This document shows positions 24,084-32,533 of a stretch of 60,558 bases of DNA, one piece after another. The notes beneath the pieces were generated by a model. The model ran no database searches. It was not told the origin of the DNA and saw nothing but the letters and a program-made list of their open reading frames with translations. This DNA is from Nonomuraea indica (GTDB lineage: Bacteria; Actinomycetota; Actinomycetes; Streptosporangiales; Streptosporangiaceae). The DNA lies in the NCBI RefSeq assembly GCF_002850745.1, contig NZ_KZ559484.1, positions 38,789 through 99,346 on the forward strand, in the 5' to 3' direction. Position numbers and translations under genes: made by a program. Numbering within the stretch: position 1 is the stretch's first letter; the number at the start of each line of letters is the position of its first letter.

Positions 24084-25081
24084 CCGGCGCCCGCCTGGCG
24101 GCACGCGGCCGTTCCCCGGCGTCCGCCGTGCTGGGCGGGGTGCTGGCCGTGCTCGTCACGGCGGGGCTGTGCCTCGGCACGCCGCCCGTCGCGCCGCAGC
24201 ACCTGCCCGCCGTGTTCGCCGATCCGGCGTCGCTGGAGTACGTCGTGCTCTGGGAGCTGCGCCTGCCCCGGGTGCTCGTCGGCCTGCTCGGCGGCGCCGC
24301 CGTGGGCGTGGCCGGGCTGCTGCTGCAGGAGTCGCTGCGCAACCCGCTGGCCGTGCCGGAGCTGACGGGCGTGTCCGCCGGGGCGGCCCTGGCGGTGGTG
24401 GCGTGCGTGGTGTGGACGCTACCGGTGCCCGTCGCGCTGTACCCGGTCGCCGGGCTCGCCGGAGCGGTGGCCGGCGGCGCGGTCACGCTGGCCGTGGCGG
24501 GCACGGCGCGCAGCGCGCAGGGCGTGCTGCTGGTCGGGGCGGCGGTCTCGACCGGGATCCAGGCGCTCATGCTGGCGGTGCTCGCCACGGCCGACCGGCT
24601 CCAGTACGACCTGCTGTTCCGCTATCTCGTCGGCAGCCTGAACGGCCTCATGTGGGAGCAGGCCGGCCGGGCCCTCCCCTGGTTCGCCGTCGCGGCCCCC
24701 CTCGTCCTGGCCTGCGTGCCCGCCCTGAACCTGCTGCGGCTGGGCGACGAGGCGGCGGCCGCCCTCGGCGGCCGGGTCCGGGCCGCCCGGCTCGGCGTGC
24801 TCGCCGTCGCCGCGCTGCTCGTCGGCTCCGTGGCCGGGCCGTGCGGCCCCGTGGCCTGGGTGGGCTTCGTCGCGCCGCTGCTGGCCAGGAGGATCCGTCC
24901 GTACGGCGGGGCGCGCACGTGGCTGCCCTGGACGGCGGCGCTGGGCGCGGCGGTCACGGTGGCGGCCGACCTGGTCGCGCGGCTGGCGTTCGCCCCGGTC
25001 GAGACCCCGCTGGGCGCCTGGACGGCACTCTCCGGCGTCCTCATCGGCGCCGCCCTGCTCCGCCACCGGAGTCCGTCGTGA
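24080..25081 (+). CDS. FecCD-type ABC permease (first)
   Basis: 333 residues, about nine or ten helices. Hallmarks of the BtuC/FecCD family are visible: LRLPRVLVGLLGGAAVGVAGLLLQESLRNPLAVPELTGVSAGA and GFVAPLLAR near the ATPase-coupling region. Forms a heterodimeric channel with the next permease. Starts with a GTG overlapping the binding-protein stop and ends overlapping the next start, all signs of one tightly coupled operon. Confidence 0.85.
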   Translation: MTGARLAARGRSPASAVLGGVLAVLVTAGLCLGTPPVAPQHLPAVFADPASLEYVVLWELRLPRVLVGLLGGAAVGVAGLLLQESLRNPLAVPELTGVSAGAALAVVACVVWTLPVPVALYPVAGLAGAVAGGAVTLAVAGTARSAQGVLLVGAAVSTGIQALMLAVLATADRLQYDLLFRYLVGSLNGLMWEQAGRALPWFAVAAPLVLACVPALNLLRLGDEAAAALGGRVRAARLGVLAVAALLVGSVAGPCGPVAWVGFVAPLLARRIRPYGGARTWLPWTAALGAAVTVAADLVARLAFAPVETPLGAWTALSGVLIGAALLRHRSPS

Positions 25082-26247
25082 CCGCCACGAGACCGGACGA
25101 CGACGTGAGCCCGGACGACCACCTGAGGCCGGACGATGACGTGAGACCGAGTGACGACCTGCCGCCTGACGGCGTGAGACCGGGGCGGGGCATGAGGCAG
25201 GGCCGAGGTGCGGGGCAGCGGCGGGCCGCCAGGCCGGGTGGGGGGCTCGCGAGGCGGGGGGCGCTGGGCGTCGCGGTCCTCGTGGTCCTCGTGGTGGCGG
25301 CCGTGGCGCACCTGCTCTCCCCTGGCGTCTCGCCCGGCACGCTGGCCGGCGTGCTCGACGGCGCGCCGCACGGGCTGCCGGAACGGATCGTCTGGGAGCT
25401 CGGCCTGCCGCGCCTGCTGACCGCCGCGCTCACCGGCGCGGCGCTGGCCGTGGCGGGGCTGGTGCTGCAGGGCGCGCTGCGCAACCCGCTGGCGGCCCCC
25501 GAGTTCACCGGGGTGAACCCCGGCGCTGTGCTCGGGGTGCTCGCCGGCGTCGCCTCCGGCGTCTTCCCCGCCGACTCCCCGACGGGGACGCTGGCCGCCG
25601 CCGTGCTGGGCGGAGCCGTGGGCGGCGCGCTGAGCTGGCTCTTCACGGCACGTGGCGGGCCCGAACGGCTCATCGCGGGCGGCCTGCTGTGCTCGGCCGT
25701 GCTCGCCGGGCTCAGCACCATGCTGCTCGCCTACCAGCCCGCCCGGTTCGGCAACGCGCTGCGCTGGCTCGTCGGTTCGGCCGAGGGCCGGGTCTGGGAC
25801 CATCTCGGCGTCGTCAGCTGGTGGATCGTCGCCTGGATCGCCGTCCTGTGGGCGTGCTCGCCGGCGCTGGCCGTGCTCGCCGGCGGCGACGACCACGCCG
25901 CCTCGCTGGGGCTGCCCCCGCACGCGGCGCGGGCGGTGGCGTCGGCCGGCGCGGTCGCGCTGACGGCGGGCGCGGCCGGCCTCGCCGGCGCGGTCGCGTT
26001 CGTCGGGCTGGCCGTGCCGCACGCCGCCCGGTGGCTGGCCCGGGGTGAGCCCCGGGCCGGTGTGCCCGCCGCCGCGCTGGCCGGTGCGGTCGCCCTGACC
26101 TGTGCCGACGCCCTCGCCCAGCTCCTCACCCGGCTCGTCGCCGGTGGGGCGCTGGCCCAGCGTGTCGGCGTGCCGACCGGCGTGGTCACCGCTCTGACCG
26201 GCGCCGCCGTCCTCATCGCACTCGTCCGCAGGGAAAGGACCACATGA
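25078..26247 (+). CDS. FecCD-type ABC permease (second) with acidic N-terminal extension
   Basis: 389 residues. The first 60 or so are hydrophilic and repetitive: RPDDDV-like units four times, then an Arg/Gly-rich stretch. The helical FecCD core follows (GLPRLLTAALTGAALAVAGLVLQGALRNPLAAPEFTGVNPGA; GAVAFVGLAVPHAARWL). GTG start overlapping the upstream stop. The extension is unusual for the family and would lie in the cytoplasm near the ATPase. A later start near residue 40 cannot be ruled out but lacks a ribosome site. Confidence 0.8.
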   Translation: MTATRPDDDVSPDDHLRPDDDVRPSDDLPPDGVRPGRGMRQGRGAGQRRAARPGGGLARRGALGVAVLVVLVVAAVAHLLSPGVSPGTLAGVLDGAPHGLPERIVWELGLPRLLTAALTGAALAVAGLVLQGALRNPLAAPEFTGVNPGAVLGVLAGVASGVFPADSPTGTLAAAVLGGAVGGALSWLFTARGGPERLIAGGLLCSAVLAGLSTMLLAYQPARFGNALRWLVGSAEGRVWDHLGVVSWWIVAWIAVLWACSPALAVLAGGDDHAASLGLPPHAARAVASAGAVALTAGAAGLAGAVAFVGLAVPHAARWLARGEPRAGVPAAALAGAVALTCADALAQLLTRLVAGGALAQRVGVPTGVVTALTGAAVLIALVRRERTT

Positions 26248-27074
26248 CCGCCATCGAGGCCCGCGGCCTGACGTTCTCCTACGGCGGCGATCCGGTGCTC
26301 TCGGGGGTGGACCTGACGGTCTCGTCCGGGGAGTTCGTCGCCCTCGTCGGGGTGAACGGCTGCGGCAAGAGCACCCTGCTCAGGATGTTCGCCGGGCTGC
26401 TGCGGCCCACCACCGGCACCGTCCTGCTCGACGGCGTCCCGCTGACCGGGTTCTCCCGCCGCGAGGTGGCCCGCCGGGTCGCCGTCCTGCACCAGACCCT
26501 GCCTCCGGTGCCCGGCCTGACCGTACGCCAGCTCGTCCGGCAGGGCCGCTACCCCACCCGCGGCGCCCTCGGCATGCTGTGCGAGCCCGACGCCGGCCAC
26601 CACGCCGACCAGGCTCTCGACCTCACCGGTGTCGCCCATCTGGCCGACCGCGTCCTGGACACCCTGTCCGGCGGGGAGCGCCAGCGCGTCCGGCTCGCCC
26701 TGGCCGTCGCGCAACGGGCCCCCGTCCTGCTGCTCGACGAGCTGACCGCCCACCTCGACATCCGCCACCAGCTGGAGGTCCTCGGGCTGGTCCGCGAGCT
26801 GCGCGCCACCCGTGGCCTGACCGTCGTCGCCGTCCTGCACGAGATCGACCACGCCGCTCGCTTCGCCGAACGGGTCGTCGCCCTGCACGGGGGCCGGGTG
26901 CACGCCGACGGGCCGCCCGGCCGGGTCATCACGCCGGAGCTGCTCGCCGAGGTGTTCGGCGTGGCGGGGCGGGTGGTCGTGGACGAGCTGCACGGCACGC
27001 CGCGTTGCCTCCCCGACCACCCCTTGGCGCCGGGCCCCGCGCACGGGACCCGCGTACCCGCCCCCACCGAGTAA
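26244..27074 (+). CDS. FecE-type ABC ATPase
   Basis: 276 residues. Walker A GVNGCGKST (about 36-44), Q-loop region LHQTLPPVPGLTVRQLV, signature LSGGERQRVRLALA, Walker B VLLLDELTAHLD, and H-loop VLHEIDHAARF. The usual LDEPT is LDELT here. Energises the two FecCD permeases. ATG overlaps the preceding stop (ATGA). Ends 14 bp before the convergent sigJ stop. The C-terminal 30 residues are Pro/His/Gly-rich and poorly conserved in type. Confidence 0.88.
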   Translation: MTAIEARGLTFSYGGDPVLSGVDLTVSSGEFVALVGVNGCGKSTLLRMFAGLLRPTTGTVLLDGVPLTGFSRREVARRVAVLHQTLPPVPGLTVRQLVRQGRYPTRGALGMLCEPDAGHHADQALDLTGVAHLADRVLDTLSGGERQRVRLALAVAQRAPVLLLDELTAHLDIRHQLEVLGLVRELRATRGLTVVAVLHEIDHAARFAERVVALHGGRVHADGPPGRVITPELLAEVFGVAGRVVVDELHGTPRCLPDHPLAPGPAHGTRVPAPTE

Positions 27075-27088
27075 CCCGGCCAGGCCGG

Positions 27089-28018
27089 TCAGGAGCCGGT
27101 GGCCGAGGAGCCGGTGGCCGAGGAGTCGACGACCGAGGAGTCGACGGCCGAGAAGTCGAGGCGGCTCAGGCGCTCGGGATCGGCCAGCACGTCGATGGCG
27201 ACGATCCGCCCGCCGGTGACGGTGAAGGCCATGACGGACAGCGGCCGGCCCTGCGCCGCGACGACCACCCCGGCGGCGCCGTTGACCAGCGCCGGCCGTA
27301 CGAACGGGGCGAACCGCCCGAACGTGACCGCCTGGCCGGCCACGGCACGCGCGCCCGTGACCACGAGCGTGTGGCGGGCCCGCGTGACGCCGCCGTCGGA
27401 CCGCAGCACGACCTCGGGGTGGAGCACGGCGACGAGCCCCTCGAAGTCGCCGTCCCGGGCGGCGGCGAAGAATGCGTCCACGACGCTGCGCTGGCGGGCC
27501 AGGTCGGGGTCGGGAACGGGGGCCTGGTCGCGTACCCGGCGGCGGGCCCGGCTGGCGAGCTGCCGCGTGGCCGCGGGCGTCCGGTCGATCATCGGCGCGA
27601 TGTCCTCGAACGGCACGGCGAACATGTCGTGCAGCACGAACGCGAGCCGCTCGGCCGGTGACAGCGTCTCCAGCACCACCAGCAGCGCCAGCCCGACCGC
27701 GTCGGACAGCACCGCCTCGTGCTCGGGGTCCGCCCCCGACTCGGGCCCGATGACCGGGTCGGGCATGTACGCCGCGAACGGTTCCTCGCGCCGCTGCTCA
27801 CGCGAGCGCAACATGTTCAGGCACACCCGGGCCACCACCGTGGTCAGCCACGCGCCGAGGCTCACCACCTCGCCGGTGTCGGCCCGGTTGAGCCGTATCC
27901 ACGCCTCCTGGACGGCGTCGTCGGCCTCGCTCACCGAGCCCAGCATGCGGTAGGCGACCGCCCGCAGGCGACTCCGGTGCTCCTCGAACCGCGTCGCCAG
28001 GTCCTCGCGTTCGTCCAC
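27089..28018 (-). CDS. sigJ: ECF sigma factor, SigJ type with SnoaL-like C-terminal domain
   Basis: 309 residues. Sigma region 2 (about 10-75, YRMLGSVSEADDAVQEAWIRL) and region 4 (about 115-165, LSPAERLAFVLHDMFAVPFEDIAPMI), then a SnoaL-like domain (about 175-290) that replaces an anti-sigma factor in the ECF41/SigJ group and tunes activity. The last 20 residues are Ser/Val/Asp/Ala/Thr repeats from 15-bp DNA repeats. In relatives the partner is a reductase or CMD-type protein; here the gene upstream is a broken reductase. Confidence 0.88.
   Translation of the reverse strand: MDEREDLATRFEEHRSRLRAVAYRMLGSVSEADDAVQEAWIRLNRADTGEVVSLGAWLTTVVARVCLNMLRSREQRREEPFAAYMPDPVIGPESGADPEHEAVLSDAVGLALLVVLETLSPAERLAFVLHDMFAVPFEDIAPMIDRTPAATRQLASRARRRVRDQAPVPDPDLARQRSVVDAFFAAARDGDFEGLVAVLHPEVVLRSDGGVTRARHTLVVTGARAVAGQAVTFGRFAPFVRPALVNGAAGVVVAAQGRPLSVMAFTVTGGRIVAIDVLADPERLSRLDFSAVDSSVVDSSATGSSATGS
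27091..27150 (-). repeat. Four 15-bp tandem repeats at the 3' end of sigJ
   Basis: Units at 27091, 27106, 27121 and 27136; the first two are identical (AGGAGCCGGTGGCCG), and the last two share AGGAGTCGACG and differ by one base. They encode the repetitive C-terminal tail (DSSATG and DSSVV units). Confidence 0.85.
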
Positions 28019-28084
28019 CGTGTCACATTCCTTCCTCGCCGCGGGTCACAGCAGCAGACCCAGGACAACCATCGGAGCGGCGCC

Positions 28085-28389
28085 CTGACGTCCACCATTC
28101 TGGTCACCGGCGGCACCGGCACTCTCGGGCGCCTGGTCGTTCCGCTCCTGCGGGACGCCGGCGCCAGGGCGCGGGTGCTCAGCCGCGGCACCGCCGCGCC
28201 CGGCGACGCCATCGAGCACCTGACCGGCGACCTGCTCGGGACGAGGTGCGGATGCCGGGCAGGGCCGGCCGCACCTGCCGGGCAGGCGAGAACCTCTGCC
28301 GGGCGGGCGAGAACCTGACGCTCGACGGGGCCGACCTGGGCACGCGCACGTGGGAGGAGTTCCTGGCGGAGCGCATCGGGTCAGGGTGA
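28085..28389 (+). pseudogene. Remnant of NmrA-like NAD(P)-binding reductase next to sigJ
   Basis: The first 50 codons read STILVTGGTGTLGRLVVPLLRDAG and then VLSRG, the N-terminus of an atypical SDR/NmrA-like reductase. After 28240 the frame is lost, and a different frame at about 28270-28389 gives AGENLTLDGADLGTRTWEEF, typical of the C-terminus of the same family. So the middle of the gene (roughly 200 codons) is deleted. The expected start codon is CTG after GGAGCGGCGCC, another sign of decay. Intact homologues commonly sit beside sigJ. Confidence 0.7.
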
Positions 28390-28437
28390 TCGACGCCCCC
28401 GAGCGCGATCACGCCGCCGAACCGGTGTCCCCGCGTG

Positions 28438-29169
28438 TCAGGCGACCTTCGCGGAGCTCGCCGTCCAGGTGTTGCAGGTCCCGGGGTTGCCGGACTCGTA
28501 ACCCTGCTTGATCCAGTGCAGGCGGTTGGCGGGCTTGCCGTTCCACTTGAAGCCGGAGTACTCGCGCGGCTCCATGCCCGCGACGAACGCCCTGAAGTCG
28601 CCGACCCTGCGGCCCAGACTCTTGGCCGAAACCCCGGCGAGGCAGTCCTTCTGCAGGTAGAAGCGGTGCGTCTGCTCCCACATCTCGGCCCCGTAGGTCT
28701 TCTCGCTCAGCTCCCACCAGGCCTCGCCGATGCCGGTCTGCCCCTGGACGACGCCGCTCCACGCCCGGGTGACCGCGGCGAACACCTTCATGTCGTCCTT
28801 GGCCCTGATCCAGTCGGCCGCCACCCGTACCTCGATGACCGTGTCGCAGATCTCGGCGAACGAGCCGGCGATGTCCATGCCGGTGGAGCAGGACTGCTGG
28901 ACGTCCTTGAACTCGACCTTGACCGGCTGGAAGTCCTTGATCCTCGATTTCCAGCCGGTGTTCAGGCAACCGACGAGCTTCTCCACGTACGTCCGCGTCG
29001 AGTCCGCGCTCGTCCCCTTGGCCGGCTTGCAGGTGACCTTGGGCAACGCGCCCTTCGTGTAGAGCTCGTTGTGGGTCAGCTCGGGCACGTCCTTGACGGG
29101 GTAGGCGTGGGCCGTTCCGGATAACAGGACGAGACCGGCAGCGGCCATGCCCATCAGACGAATGATCAT
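28438..29169 (-). CDS. Secreted neutral zinc metallopeptidase homologue lacking the active site
   Basis: 243 residues with a signal peptide (MIIRLMGMAAAGLVLLSGTAHA). The mature part follows the actinobacterial secreted neutral metallopeptidase family: LTHNELYTKGALP near the N-terminus, paired cysteines, VVQGQTGI, LQKDCLAGV and a C-terminal WIKQGYESGNPGTCNTW. Where active members have HExxH, this one has TRAWS (in VTRAWSGVVQ), and the ADC motif glutamate is changed (LQKDC). It is probably a catalytically dead secreted protein, perhaps a binding protein or inhibitor. The reading frame is intact and well biased, so it is not simply decaying. Confidence 0.75.
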   Translation of the reverse strand: MIIRLMGMAAAGLVLLSGTAHAYPVKDVPELTHNELYTKGALPKVTCKPAKGTSADSTRTYVEKLVGCLNTGWKSRIKDFQPVKVEFKDVQQSCSTGMDIAGSFAEICDTVIEVRVAADWIRAKDDMKVFAAVTRAWSGVVQGQTGIGEAWWELSEKTYGAEMWEQTHRFYLQKDCLAGVSAKSLGRRVGDFRAFVAGMEPREYSGFKWNGKPANRLHWIKQGYESGNPGTCNTWTASSAKVA

Positions 29170-29226
29170 GGACCCGAACAATAGCGGTCATCGCGCACAG
29201 CTCGGTCGATCATGGGATGGCGCGGC

Positions 29227-30441
29227 TCATCTGCTGCCGGCCAACTCGGCGTCGGGGGCGGCGTCCGAGGCCTTCCGGCCGGTGGCGAGGGTGAGGAGCA
29301 GCGAAGCCGCCGTCAGCGCCACACCGAACCAGACGGCACTCGTGACACCCAGATGATCGGCGAACAGCCCGCCGAAGAGCGCGCCGAGCGCGATGGACGT
29401 GTTGTATCCCAAGGTGTTGATGGACATGGCGGCTTCGAAGGTGTCGGGTGCGGCGGCGAGCGTCATGTTGATCTGGCACAGGTTCGCCGCGCCGAAGGAA
29501 ACGCCCCAGAGGGCCAGGGAGACGATCGAACCGGCCTGCGAGTGACCGATCGTGAGCAGCAGCACCAACGACACCACGAGTCCCGCGCAGGCGACGACGA
29601 AGCTGCCCCGCAGACTCTTGTTCACCGTGTACCCGGCGATGAAGTTGCCGGCGGCGCCTCCGACGCCATAAATGATCAGCAACGCGGCGACGAAGGCGGG
29701 CGTGGCGGACGCGTTGTCCTCCATGAAGGGGCGGACAAAGGTGTACGCCCCGAAATGGCCGAGCACGTACAGGATGACGGCGAACATCACCGAACGCAGC
29801 CGGACGTTCCTGAACGGGAGCCCGAAGACCTCCCGGACCGGAACCGCGTTCTCCGACGGCAGCGACGGAATGACGGCGGCGACGGCGAGGAGCACCAGCA
29901 CACCGAGGCCGCTCCAGATGAGGAACGTGGTCCGCCAGTCGGTGAGGCTTTCGAGGAAGGTTCCCAGCGGTATGCCCACCACCGTGGCGATCGAGATGCC
30001 GGACAGCGCGACCGCGGCCGCCCTGCTCGCGTGGCGTCGCGGAACGAGGCGCATCGCCATGCCCACGCCGATGGCCCAGAACACCCCGTTGGCGAATCCC
30101 ATGATGAGCCGCGCCGCCAGGACCAGCGGATAGCTGGGCGAGACGGCGGTGACCAGGTTTCCCAGAACCAGCACCGCGAGCAGGGCCGACAGCAGCACAC
30201 GCCGGTTGACGCGCCTGGTCCAGGCCACGATGAACGGGACGCCCAGCCCGGCCGAGACGCCGTACAGGGTGACCATGAGCCCGGCGACTCCCACCGACAC
30301 CTGCAGGCTTGCGCCTACGGGCGTGAGCAGGCCGACGGGCATCAACTCGGTGGTGACGAAGATGAACAGGCTCGCGGTGATCACGGCAACGCCCAGCCAT
30401 GACCGCAGGGCCGAGTGTGGGTGTCTATCGGGTGTGGTCAC
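29227..30441 (-). CDS. MFS transporter, drug:H+ antiporter-1 type
   Basis: 404 residues, 12 helices. The motif GFANGVFWAIGVGMAMRLVPRR and the SGISIATVVGIPLGTFL antiporter motif C-like sequence place it with AraJ/Cmx-type exporters. Cytoplasmic tails are short. An AT-richer upstream region carries a perfect palindrome that probably binds a repressor, but no regulator gene is adjacent. The substrate is unknown. Confidence 0.85.
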   Translation of the reverse strand: MTTPDRHPHSALRSWLGVAVITASLFIFVTTELMPVGLLTPVGASLQVSVGVAGLMVTLYGVSAGLGVPFIVAWTRRVNRRVLLSALLAVLVLGNLVTAVSPSYPLVLAARLIMGFANGVFWAIGVGMAMRLVPRRHASRAAAVALSGISIATVVGIPLGTFLESLTDWRTTFLIWSGLGVLVLLAVAAVIPSLPSENAVPVREVFGLPFRNVRLRSVMFAVILYVLGHFGAYTFVRPFMEDNASATPAFVAALLIIYGVGGAAGNFIAGYTVNKSLRGSFVVACAGLVVSLVLLLTIGHSQAGSIVSLALWGVSFGAANLCQINMTLAAAPDTFEAAMSINTLGYNTSIALGALFGGLFADHLGVTSAVWFGVALTAASLLLTLATGRKASDAAPDAELAGSR

Positions 30442-30763
30442 TTCTTCTCTCCGACTGTTTCGCGGATGAACGGAAAGAGCGGCGGCCCTGGGACGCCCGC
30501 CGCGCTCGTCGGGCCGGTCGGGGCTGCCCGGTCAGCACGGCAGCGATGATCAATAGCCCCTGTCGCCAGCCGCCTCTGGGTCACTCTCATCAACAATCTC
30601 AACGTTGAGATAAGACCACAGAGATCAGTTCAACGTCAAGTAAATGAGTGTTGAGATACTTTGCGGTGAGAGAGTCCCGGTCATCACCGCCGGACGGACC
30701 GGTCTTCCTGCCGGCGGCACCGGCCGGCCCTCGCTACGCCGCTCTGCCGACCGGATACCCTCG
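30442..30763 (-). promoter_or_regulatory. Upstream region of the MFS gene with palindromic operator sites
   Basis: 322 bp without a gene. ATCTCAACGTTGAGAT (30596-30611) is a perfect 16-bp palindrome. Related half-sites follow: TTCAACGTCAAG near 30629 and GTTGAGAT near 30649. The cluster of similar sites about 150-220 bp upstream of the MFS start suggests an operator for a TetR- or MarR-like repressor encoded elsewhere. Confidence 0.5.
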
Positions 30764-30787
30764 CTACGCCGCTCTGCCGGCCGGATA
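30728..30787. repeat. Two 30-bp direct repeats
   Basis: Units 30728-30757 and 30758-30787 differ by one base. The second covers the last codons and stop of the neighbouring membrane-protein gene; the first lies beyond the stop. A recent slippage duplication. Confidence 0.85.
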
Positions 30788-32431
30788 GACGAGGATGAGG
30801 TCCACCCCTGGGCGCGTATACAGGCGCAGCCGGTAGCGGCCGGGGCCACGGCGGGCGAGATCGGGGAAGCGCACCCTGCTCGCCGACAGCGTCTGCATGC
30901 GCAGGTGACCCGACTCGCTGACGATGTCGGCCTCGACCACCTTGTCCCAGCCCTTGCGTCGCAGGGGTGGCGGGGCCGAGCTCAGGGCCTTCGCCGTGAC
31001 ACAGGTCGCCCAGTCCTGGGCCGGCGTGAAGATCAGGGCCAGCGAGCCCCTGGTCGCCAACGTCTCGGGCGGATCCCCAGTCCAGAGCGCTCCCGAATCA
31101 TCCTCGGTATCCGCTTTCGGGTCGTAGATGCCGTACGGCTGGGCGTCCCAGTCGTAGTAGGACGCGGTCGCCTGGAACCTGGTGCGCAGCGCGGGCCATG
31201 GGTCGCGGCACAGGGCGTCCTCCTTGCGGGCCTCGCGCGCCAGCTCTTCGCGCTGGACGTTCTCCTTCTCCGCCTGTTGCCGCTCCATCTGGGCGGACGA
31301 CAGCATCAGATCGGGATGTCTCCGCGCGACCACCTCCGGGCAGAGCAGCGCGAGCAGCGCAGGCCGGGCCTTGACCGGCTCCCCTGCCGCGAACCTCGCG
31401 CACGCGCCTCTGCCCATGCCGAGAAGCTCCTGGTCCGAGACATCCCGGTCAGGCTTGCGCACGCTGCACAGGTAGGCCCGATCTCGCTCGTGGGCCGGGA
31501 TGTCCGCGACGCGTGGCGGCTCCCACCGTCCCTGGCATTCCATGGGCCCATCGCTCCGCCAGGTGTAGGAGAGACGTGGACCGCCCTCGGGCCCGACGAC
31601 CATCAGCAAGGGGAGCACGGCCACAGCCATGACCGCTGTCGGCACTCGCAGAGGCGCCTTCGGGCTCGGCTCACGGTTCAGCTCGTGCGCCGTCCGCGCC
31701 AGCCAGACGATGGAGAGCACGTCCATCGCCTCGGCGATCGACTCGATCGTGCCGCCCCTCGTCAAGCTGTCCACGAGCTCCACCAGGAAGCCGCTCGCGA
31801 ACGTGCCCAGACCGATGAGGAGCGTCACCCGGCTCCAGCGCCCGTCGCGCCGCTGGGCGAGCAGGAGCATCACCGTCATGACGAACGTGGCCAGCGCCGC
31901 GGCCATGACAGTCACCTGGTAGGCCGGGCTCACGAAGAGCCGCGGCTCCGCCGCGGCGTCCGCCAGGCCGTACGTGAGCGATCTGGCCGGTTCCACCAGT
32001 CCGAGCAGGAGCAGCACCAGCCGGAAGGGCCGGCCTGACCCGCTGAGGACCACCACGAGCAGCACGAGCGCGGGCACCCACAGCGTCAGCCCGATGATCG
32101 TCTCGACCGGGCCCGGGAGGAAGGAGGGGATCAGCAGCCACACCGCGTTGGCGTACAGCAACAACCGTAGCCACGCGGCCGCCCCCCACGTCGAGGCGGC
32201 CTTGAGCGCGGGCCCGCGCAGGACCTGCCACAGCGTCCACGACTTCACCAGCCCGAGCAGCAGCAGTCCGCCCAGTACCGGCACCGGCGGAGAGTTCCCG
32301 ACGATCTCGTCGGGCGGGTACCACATGGTGACCACCCATGCGGGTGTCGCGGTGCCGATCGCCAGGCTCAGGATGACCGAACCGACGGTGAGGGCCAGGA
32401 AGGCGGAAGCCGCCAAGCGGTAGAAGGGCAC
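30764..32431 (-). CDS. Large membrane protein of unknown function
   Basis: 555 residues. The N-terminal half (about 1-280) has seven or eight hydrophobic helices. The C-terminal half is hydrophilic, with several cysteines (MECQGRW, AYLCSV, GACARF, LCPEVV, DALCRDPWP, WATCVTAKAL) and a charged helix (MERQQAEKENVQREELARE) that may form a coiled coil. The paired cysteines suggest an extracytoplasmic folded domain. No family recognised. Monocistronic. Confidence 0.65.
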   Translation of the reverse strand: MPFYRLAASAFLALTVGSVILSLAIGTATPAWVVTMWYPPDEIVGNSPPVPVLGGLLLLGLVKSWTLWQVLRGPALKAASTWGAAAWLRLLLYANAVWLLIPSFLPGPVETIIGLTLWVPALVLLVVVLSGSGRPFRLVLLLLGLVEPARSLTYGLADAAAEPRLFVSPAYQVTVMAAALATFVMTVMLLLAQRRDGRWSRVTLLIGLGTFASGFLVELVDSLTRGGTIESIAEAMDVLSIVWLARTAHELNREPSPKAPLRVPTAVMAVAVLPLLMVVGPEGGPRLSYTWRSDGPMECQGRWEPPRVADIPAHERDRAYLCSVRKPDRDVSDQELLGMGRGACARFAAGEPVKARPALLALLCPEVVARRHPDLMLSSAQMERQQAEKENVQREELAREARKEDALCRDPWPALRTRFQATASYYDWDAQPYGIYDPKADTEDDSGALWTGDPPETLATRGSLALIFTPAQDWATCVTAKALSSAPPPLRRKGWDKVVEADIVSESGHLRMQTLSASRVRFPDLARRGPGRYRLRLYTRPGVDLILVYPAGRAA

Positions 32432-32533
32432 AGTGAGGCTCGATCGTAGTACGACCGAGTCATGTCTCGTTGACGTCCAGTGGACGAAGGGCAGAAGGCG
32501 GCACCGCGGTCGACCGGAGCGGCGCCGTGCGGC

